Shown: piece by piece, positions 58,932 to 64,000 of the stretch
Layout of the letters: every line of letters starts with the position of its first letter
Position numbering within the stretch: position 1 is the stretch's first letter
DNA from: CAYPNF01 sp964411985
GTDB lineage: Bacteria > Verrucomicrobiota > Verrucomicrobiia > Limisphaerales > J093
Assembly (NCBI GenBank): GCA_964411985.1
Contig: CAYPNF010000007.1
Span: forward strand, 124,001-188,000
Reading direction: 5' to 3'
Length of the DNA stretch: 64,000 nucleotides
The notes under the pieces: model-generated
What the model was told of the DNA's origin: nothing
Seen by the model: the letters and a program-made list of their open reading frames with translations, nothing else
The model's database searches: none
Made by a program: the position numbers and the translations under genes

Positions 58932-60916
58932 CACGATATCTCGACATGGTGGATGATCCGGCCCACGTCAAGAAGTTGACCTTGGAGCAATTGTTGCCGC
59001 TGGCAGAGGATATCCGCAAGGAATTGATCCGGGTTCTTGCCAAGAATGGCGGACACGTCGGCCCCAACTTGGGGGTCGTGGAGCTGACTCTGGCCCTGCA
59101 CCGGGTTTTTGAGACGCCCCAGGACAAGTTCGTTTGGGATGTCAGCCATCAATGCTATGTTCACAAGCTGTTGACAGGACGGAAGCGTCGCTTCCATACG
59201 ATTCGTACCACGGATGGCCTGAGCGGATTTGCATTGCGGTCCGAGAGCCCGCATGACAGCTACGGAGCCGGCCATGCAGGGACGGCCCTTTCTGCGGCGC
59301 TGGGAATGTGCGCTGCGCGGGATCGGTTGGGGACCAAAGAGAATGTCGTCTGCATCTTCGGGGATGCGGCCTTGACGAACGGGAATTCCTTTGAGGCCCT
59401 GAACAACATCGGGCATACCACGAAGCGCTTCATTGGGATCCTGAACGACAATGAGTGGAGCATCGCCAAGAATGTAGGGGCGATCGCGGGCTATCTGAAC
59501 AAACTCATCACCCATCCCCGCTACACGCAGTTGCATAAGGACCTGGAGCGTTTTGTCCGCAGAGTTCCCAAGGGCGACATTGCCCTGAAGATCGGCCACA
59601 AAGCTGAGGAAGCGATCAAAGGTGCGGTAACCGAGGCGGCGTTGATGCCGTTGCAACGAGGCCTGGATTCCGATGGTCGAGGTGGGACGAGCAGTAGCTT
59701 GATCTTCGAAGAAATGGGGCTGAAGTACCTGGGGCCTATCGATGGACACGACCTTCCGTTGCTCATTGAAGCACTCACCTTTGCCAAGAATGCTGAGGTT
59801 CCGATCGTCCTGCATATCATCACCCAGAAGGGCAAGGGATTTGCCGCGGCCCAGCAGCAGCCGGAGCGTTTTCACGGAGTCGGTCCCTACGACGTGCTTA
59901 CCGGAGCCAACCTTCCTTCCCAGCCTGGGCCTCCGACTTACCAAGAGGTCTTTGGGCAGACGATGGTGAAGCTGTGCCAGAAGGATTCCAGCGTGGTCGG
60001 CATCACTGCGGCGATGCCGTCGGGCACCGGCTTGAAGCATCTCGAACACGCCTGCCCGAGCCGGTATTTCGACGTGGGGATCGCCGAAGAACACGCGGTG
60101 CTCTTCGCTGCGGGAATGGCCACGTTTGGCTTTCGTCCGGTCTGTGCGATCTATTCGACCTTCCTCCAGCGGGCCTATGACTGCATTGTGCACGATGTGG
60201 CCTTGCAGGAACTGCCGGTGATCTTCTGCATGGATCGTGCCGGGCTATCGGCGAACGATGGACCGACGCACCATGGCCTTTTTGACATCTCATTTCTCCG
60301 CTGTGTGCCCAATCTTATTCTCATGGCTCCGAAAGACGAGGATGAGTTGGTGGACATGATGTTTACGGCCACTCACCAGGCTTATCCAGTCTGCATCCGG
60401 TATCCCCGTGGAGCGGGTGAGGGTGTTCCCATCAAGAGCCAGCCCAAAATCCTGGAGATCGGCAGAGCGGAAGTCACCCGAGGCTTCAGCAACAGGAACT
60501 CCCCCAAGGTGGCGTTGTTTGCGTTGGGCAACATGCAGCGAATGGCACGCGAAACCGCCGAACTTCTGGCTGCCGAAGGAGTTGATACGGCCATTATTAA
60601 CGCGCGTTTCGCCAAGCCGTTGGACGAGGCGACCACCGAGTTTTTTGGTCGGGCTGCCGACGTCGTCATCACTTTCGAAGACCATGCCCTTATGGGCGGC
60701 TACGGAAGCGGGGTGCTCGAATTCTACAGTGGAAAGGGAATTGTCACGCCCGTGGTGCGGATGGGATGGCCGGACGCTTTCATCGAGCACGCCTCCTCCG
60801 TAGACTACTTGCGCACGAAGCATGGGCTTACGGCTCAAGATGCGGTCGCGCGGACAAGAACGATCCTTCTCGCGGCGCAACGAATTGGCGACCGTTCCGC
60901 GATTGCTAGTGTTTAA
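58928..60916 (+). CDS. dxs: 1-deoxy-D-xylulose-5-phosphate synthase
   Basis: ThDP enzyme that starts the MEP isoprenoid pathway from pyruvate and glyceraldehyde 3-phosphate. 662 residues. Transketolase-like domains with FVWDVSHQCYVHKLLTGR, LNDNEWSIAKNVGA, LKYLGPIDGHD, the catalytic Glu in DVGIAEEHAV, and DRAGLSANDGPTHHGLFD. The ThDP motif, normally GDG...N, is GDA (145-147) in FGDAALTNGNSFEALNN, and the preceding GHSST is GHAGT. These look like clade variants, not loss of function. It is coupled to xseB by a 4-base overlap. Confidence 0.94.
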   Translation: MTRYLDMVDDPAHVKKLTLEQLLPLAEDIRKELIRVLAKNGGHVGPNLGVVELTLALHRVFETPQDKFVWDVSHQCYVHKLLTGRKRRFHTIRTTDGLSGFALRSESPHDSYGAGHAGTALSAALGMCAARDRLGTKENVVCIFGDAALTNGNSFEALNNIGHTTKRFIGILNDNEWSIAKNVGAIAGYLNKLITHPRYTQLHKDLERFVRRVPKGDIALKIGHKAEEAIKGAVTEAALMPLQRGLDSDGRGGTSSSLIFEEMGLKYLGPIDGHDLPLLIEALTFAKNAEVPIVLHIITQKGKGFAAAQQQPERFHGVGPYDVLTGANLPSQPGPPTYQEVFGQTMVKLCQKDSSVVGITAAMPSGTGLKHLEHACPSRYFDVGIAEEHAVLFAAGMATFGFRPVCAIYSTFLQRAYDCIVHDVALQELPVIFCMDRAGLSANDGPTHHGLFDISFLRCVPNLILMAPKDEDELVDMMFTATHQAYPVCIRYPRGAGEGVPIKSQPKILEIGRAEVTRGFSNRNSPKVALFALGNMQRMARETAELLAAEGVDTAIINARFAKPLDEATTEFFGRAADVVITFEDHALMGGYGSGVLEFYSGKGIVTPVVRMGWPDAFIEHASSVDYLRTKHGLTAQDAVARTRTILLAAQRIGDRSAIASV

Positions 60917-60941
60917 ACCTCAGAAACGGAATCAAAAACCC

Positions 60942-62303
60942 ATGGCCTATACAACAGTAACCCCTCCGCAGGGAGGTAAGATAACCATTCAAGACGGTAA
61001 GCTCTCCGTCCCCAACAACCCTGTCCTTCCTTTCATTCGTGGCGACGGTACCGGCCCTGACATTTGGGCTGCCAGCGAGCGTGTCCTGGATGCGGCGGTC
61101 GAGAAGGCATATCAGGGCCAGCGGCGGATCGTTTGGTTCGAGGTCTTTGCGGGAGAAACCGCCAAGACCAAGTTTGACAACTGGCTTCCGGACGACACGA
61201 TCACCGCTTTTAGGGAATACTTGGTCGGGATCAAGGGACCGCTCACCACTCCCGTGGGAGGGGGCATTCGCTCGCTCAATGTGGCTCTTCGTCAAATGTT
61301 GGACCTATACGTCTGCCTGCGCCCAGTGCAGTACTTCGCTGGGGTCCCGTCACCTGTCAAGCGTCCAGAGAAGGTGGACATGGTGATTTTCCGCGAGAAT
61401 ACGGAGGATATTTACGCGGGGATTGAATACACTGGTGGCGGATCCGAGTCGCAGAAGATTCTGGATTTTCTCGCCAAAGAGTTTCCTAAGGATTTCCAGA
61501 AGATCCGTTTTGGCACCCAGAGCGCGGGTGAGGGTTTCCTGGCGGCTGCAGGCGGGGATTATGATCGTGCGCTGGCTCAGGTTTGCGTGGGGATAGGGAT
61601 CAAGCCGGTGTCTCAGCTCGGGAGCACCCGGTTGGTCCGGGCGGCCATCGAGTACGCGTTGCGCCATAAGCGGCGGAGTGTGACCTTGGTACACAAGGGA
61701 AACATCATGAAGTATAGTGAAGGCGCTTTTCGCGACTGGGGCTACGCTGCCGCGGAGAAGTACTACGGTAGCCAGGTGTATACCTGGGCACAGTACGATC
61801 GCACCAAACAGGCTCAGGGCGAGGGCGCTGCGAACGAAGAGCAAAAGGCAGCCCTCAAGGGAGGCGCGCTCCTCATCAAGGACGCGATTGCGGACATTAC
61901 CCTCCAGCAGGTACTCACTCGTCCCGATGATTTTGACATTATCGCTACCCTCAACTTGAACGGGGACTACCTATCCGATGCCCTCGCCGCGCAGGTCGGA
62001 GGGATTGGCATTGCTCCCGGAGGGAACATCAACTACGTGAGCGGCCACGCTATCTTCGAAGCCACCCACGGGACTGCACCCAAGTACGCGGGGAAGGATG
62101 TCGTGAACCCTGGCAGTGTGATTCTCAGCGGCGAGATGATGTTGCGGTATATGGGATGGACCGAAGCAGCGGACCTCGTCGTCAAGGGGCTAAACGGCGC
62201 CATTGCCTCCAAGCGGGTGACCTATGATTTCGCTCGCTTGATGGAAGGGGCGACGGAGATCAAATGTTCGCAGTTTGGCGATAATATCATCTCCCACATG
62301 TAG
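60942..62303 (+). CDS. icd: NADP-dependent isocitrate dehydrogenase
   Basis: 453 residues, E. coli-type Icd. IRGDGTGPDIW, GPLTTPVGGGIRSLNVALRQ (containing the Ser that AceK phosphorylates in E. coli), the substrate region VIFRENTEDIYAGIEY, VTLVHKGNIMKYSEGAF, NLNGDYLSDALAAQVGG, and HGTAPKYAGKD with the Lys-Tyr pair that selects NADP. An insert of roughly 40 residues near 190-230 lengthens it relative to E. coli. The ATG at 60942 is preferred; the open frame upstream overlaps dxs. It is probably co-transcribed with dxs (25-base gap) and is closed by a terminator. Confidence 0.96.
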   Translation: MAYTTVTPPQGGKITIQDGKLSVPNNPVLPFIRGDGTGPDIWAASERVLDAAVEKAYQGQRRIVWFEVFAGETAKTKFDNWLPDDTITAFREYLVGIKGPLTTPVGGGIRSLNVALRQMLDLYVCLRPVQYFAGVPSPVKRPEKVDMVIFRENTEDIYAGIEYTGGGSESQKILDFLAKEFPKDFQKIRFGTQSAGEGFLAAAGGDYDRALAQVCVGIGIKPVSQLGSTRLVRAAIEYALRHKRRSVTLVHKGNIMKYSEGAFRDWGYAAAEKYYGSQVYTWAQYDRTKQAQGEGAANEEQKAALKGGALLIKDAIADITLQQVLTRPDDFDIIATLNLNGDYLSDALAAQVGGIGIAPGGNINYVSGHAIFEATHGTAPKYAGKDVVNPGSVILSGEMMLRYMGWTEAADLVVKGLNGAIASKRVTYDFARLMEGATEIKCSQFGDNIISHM

Positions 62304-62334
62304 ATCTCAGGCACTCTTCCTCTCCTCTAACGCG

Positions 62335-62363
62335 AAAAACCGCCAGATTCCCTGGCGGTTTTT
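62335..62363. terminator. Bidirectional terminator between icd and the secreted Ig-like protein gene
   Basis: AAAAACCGCCAG (62335-62346) pairs with CTGGCGGTTTTT (62352-62363), 5-base loop. A-tract and T-tract on the two sides let it serve both converging genes. Confidence 0.9.
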
Positions 62364-62397
62364 CCGTAGGTTACGATACCGAGGCAGGCGCTGAACT

Positions 62398-63753
62398 TCA
62401 CGGGATCGCCAGTTGGTAGTATTGGAGCTGAGCTCCAACTGGTCGGTCCAGCAGCACATCCATGCTGGTTCCCGCCATCACCTGGGTGCTCTCGTCGATC
62501 CAGACCTTGAGATCGGTGGACCGCTGCACGCGGAACGTGACGCCGGGGTTACCTGTGACAGTGAGTTTGAGCTGCGAGAAGTCGGGATTGTTGGGAACCA
62601 AAGCGAGGTTTGCGATCTCAAAAGGTCCCGTGGCCTGTTGAAGTACTTTGATCTTCACAGGGGTGGATGCCGCTACGGCCCCTTCATCATCCATTGCCTT
62701 GGCGCTCAGGGTAAACTCCCCAGCAACGGGGTATTCTCGCTGGAAGGTGACCGTTCCACTGGAGGCGGAGGCTAGAAGTGTGGTACCCTCGTAGAGTTCC
62801 GTACGAACTACGATTCCGTCTGAATCGGAGCCTGTGGCCGTAATGGTGACGTTGGCGGGTGCGTTGAAGGTAGCACCTTCCGCGGGTGTGGTGATTGCGA
62901 TGCTCGGAGGGGCGTTAGTGGGTCCCTTGGGACCGACATAGGTCAGGTTCTTGAGGAAGCCAATTCGTTCCCCGGCGGCCATGGTACTACCATAGTACGC
63001 GTAATAGCCGAGGCGATGCTGTACCGGAGTCTTTTGCGTCGTTAGCAGCGAGATCTTGTCTCCCACTTGGGTTGGGAGCTGTCCGTTCAGTGACTGCAAA
63101 ACCCGAGCCTCAATACGTGCCGTAACGGCAGGCAAAACGCCCTTGTCCGCCGTGCTTGGTTTCAAGAAGGCGATCTCGAAGATCGCGAACTGGGTCGCAT
63201 CATACTCTCCCACATCAGCCCACGCCGACCCAATGGCCAAGGATGCCTCGGATCCATCGAGGTTGTAGAGTGTGGTGGTGGTGGAATTCAGGTCACCCTC
63301 GACCGCCGCGAAGTCAATCCTGGTGAGAGCGAATTGGGCTGTCCCCGGTCCCGGTTGCACCTCCAAGGCGACACAAGTGTGGTTGGTGAGGTCGATCCAG
63401 CCTGCAACTCCGAGCCGGTATTCAGTGTAATTATCCAAGGGCTTCGCTTCCGCGCTGACGGTGTAGAAGACGTCGGCTGGCCCTTTGATCGGAGGATGCC
63501 ATACAGATCGGAGAAAGAAGTCGGAATAACCTGGGGATTGTTCCGCGACCAGGTAGGGCTGCTCTGTATCAGCCGAAAGCAACGCTTCCGCGGTTCCAAC
63601 CCCGTTCATGTTTGCGGTCAGGACAAGGTTGGCGGTGGTGGTACCGTCGTTAATGATGTTGGTGACGACTTGGGCATGAACGGTTGTCAAGGCCGCAACG
63701 GCCAGAGTGATGGCCGTCCCCAGCGTACCGAAAATTCTACCAGCGAATCTCAT
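62398..63753 (-). CDS. Secreted protein with bacterial Ig-like domain
   Basis: 451 residues from ATG 63753, which begins the best signal peptide (basic start, hydrophobic run, cleavage near VHAQ); in-frame starts at 63768 and 63780 exist. The N-terminal half is a Thr/Ala-rich beta domain I do not recognise. From about residue 280 comes a bacterial Ig-like domain (PPSIAITTPAEGATFNAP...VRTELYEGTTLLA). The C-terminus has the verrucomicrobial module VTFRVQRSTDLKVW...YYQLAIP. It is likely an exported surface or matrix protein. Enzymatic residues are not evident. Confidence 0.75.
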   Translation of the reverse strand: MRFAGRIFGTLGTAITLAVAALTTVHAQVVTNIINDGTTTANLVLTANMNGVGTAEALLSADTEQPYLVAEQSPGYSDFFLRSVWHPPIKGPADVFYTVSAEAKPLDNYTEYRLGVAGWIDLTNHTCVALEVQPGPGTAQFALTRIDFAAVEGDLNSTTTTLYNLDGSEASLAIGSAWADVGEYDATQFAIFEIAFLKPSTADKGVLPAVTARIEARVLQSLNGQLPTQVGDKISLLTTQKTPVQHRLGYYAYYGSTMAAGERIGFLKNLTYVGPKGPTNAPPSIAITTPAEGATFNAPANVTITATGSDSDGIVVRTELYEGTTLLASASSGTVTFQREYPVAGEFTLSAKAMDDEGAVAASTPVKIKVLQQATGPFEIANLALVPNNPDFSQLKLTVTGNPGVTFRVQRSTDLKVWIDESTQVMAGTSMDVLLDRPVGAQLQYYQLAIP

Positions 63754-63827
63754 GGTGAGGAAGAACATAGACAGGAACAACGCGCATCACAACAGTGATT
63801 TTTTGGAGGGATGGGTGGTATCCTGAA

Positions 63828-64000
63828 ATGACTCCCCGCCTGGGGTGGAGAGCCGCATTGACTGCCTTTGCGAATGCTGAGAACAATGGTTCTATGTCTC
63901 GAATTCCTGACGGAGTGCCTCCTTCCACTCGCACCACGGACGGGGTAGTGGAAAAAGGGGTTGGCTTTGCCGGGCAGCAGGTGAGTTCGCCGACTGCGAG
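63828..64000 (+). CDS. Possible start of a plus-strand gene, truncated by the window
   Basis: An open frame from ATG 63828 runs to the end of the window without a stop (57 codons visible), with a second in-frame ATG at 63894 giving MSRIPDGVPPSTRTTDGVVE. GGAGGG lies about 18 bases before the first ATG. The visible residues are Thr/Gly/Val-rich and match nothing I recognise. It is divergent from the secreted Ig-like protein gene. Its reality depends on the sequence beyond the window. Confidence 0.3.
   Translation, partial: MTPRLGWRAALTAFANAENNGSMSRIPDGVPPSTRTTDGVVEKGVGFAGQQVSSPTA

Noticed and set aside
1..64000. CRISPR array, prophage, insertion sequence or defence island
   Set aside because: No regularly spaced repeats, transposase, integrase or terminal inverted repeats with target duplications were seen on either strand.

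Overview
This window looks like chromosome of a verrucomicrobial bacterium, most likely from the Pedosphaera/Limisphaerales side of the phylum. That placement is inference from the gene complement: a division/cell-wall cluster ending in a very divergent FtsZ, an H-X9-DG pseudopilin, a ThuA-like secreted protein, an FG-GAP/ASPIC (CRTAC1-type) protein, a DUF4080 B12/radical-SAM protein and secreted proteins ending in an 'FYRL'-type module. The DNA is fairly GC-rich, so long antisense frames are common and were discarded. No rRNA, tRNA, CRISPR array, insertion sequence or phage gene was found, and no intergenic gap exceeds 300 bases.

Layout. 1-8,565: end of the dcw cluster (LysM lipoprotein, ftsW, murG, murB, ddl, ftsQ, ftsA, ftsZ), closed by a terminator. 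8,568-11,847: a PurD-like ATP-grasp protein, alanine racemase and an arginyltransferase-like protein. 11,870-18,801: rsgA, a secreted lipase, a lipoprotein, and glycolate oxidase subunits glcF and glcD separated by an opposed pseudopilin-like gene. 18,960-24,406: asd, a methyltransferase, recA, ribD, tgt. 24,417-27,353: a Cpx-like two-component system and an EF-hand exported protein behind candidate TTAACA operators. 27,453-35,573: FAH-family hydrolase, proS, pseudopilin, MEMO/radical-SAM pair, ThuA-like protein, rplM-rpsI. 35,586-46,630: DUF4080 radical SAM, a solute-binding protein paired with a hybrid kinase, M48 protease lipoprotein, RNase D, acyl-CoA ligase, zinc ribbon plus tandem-NDK protein. 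46,710-53,295: MFS transporter, sucCD, YggT/YggU, gltA. 53,432-64,000: CRTAC1 protein, haem-motif protein, CPBP protease, comF, accD, xseB, dxs, icd, a secreted Ig-like protein, and an open frame running off the end.

How the genes fit together. Most of the window is housekeeping: peptidoglycan precursor synthesis and division, TCA cycle (gltA, icd, sucCD), fatty acid activation and synthesis, isoprenoid, riboflavin and queuosine synthesis, and translation. Envelope sensing is represented by two kinase systems, each coupled to an exported protein. The most unusual elements are the PurD-like/Alr/ATE-like cassette beside ftsZ, the MEMO-radical SAM pair without AMMECR1, the two-domain NDK with a degenerate first domain under an inverted-repeat promoter, the orphan solute-binding protein/kinase pair, and the divergent FtsZ. 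Many highly expressed genes here lack a clear Shine-Dalgarno sequence, so several starts rest on homology and signal peptides.
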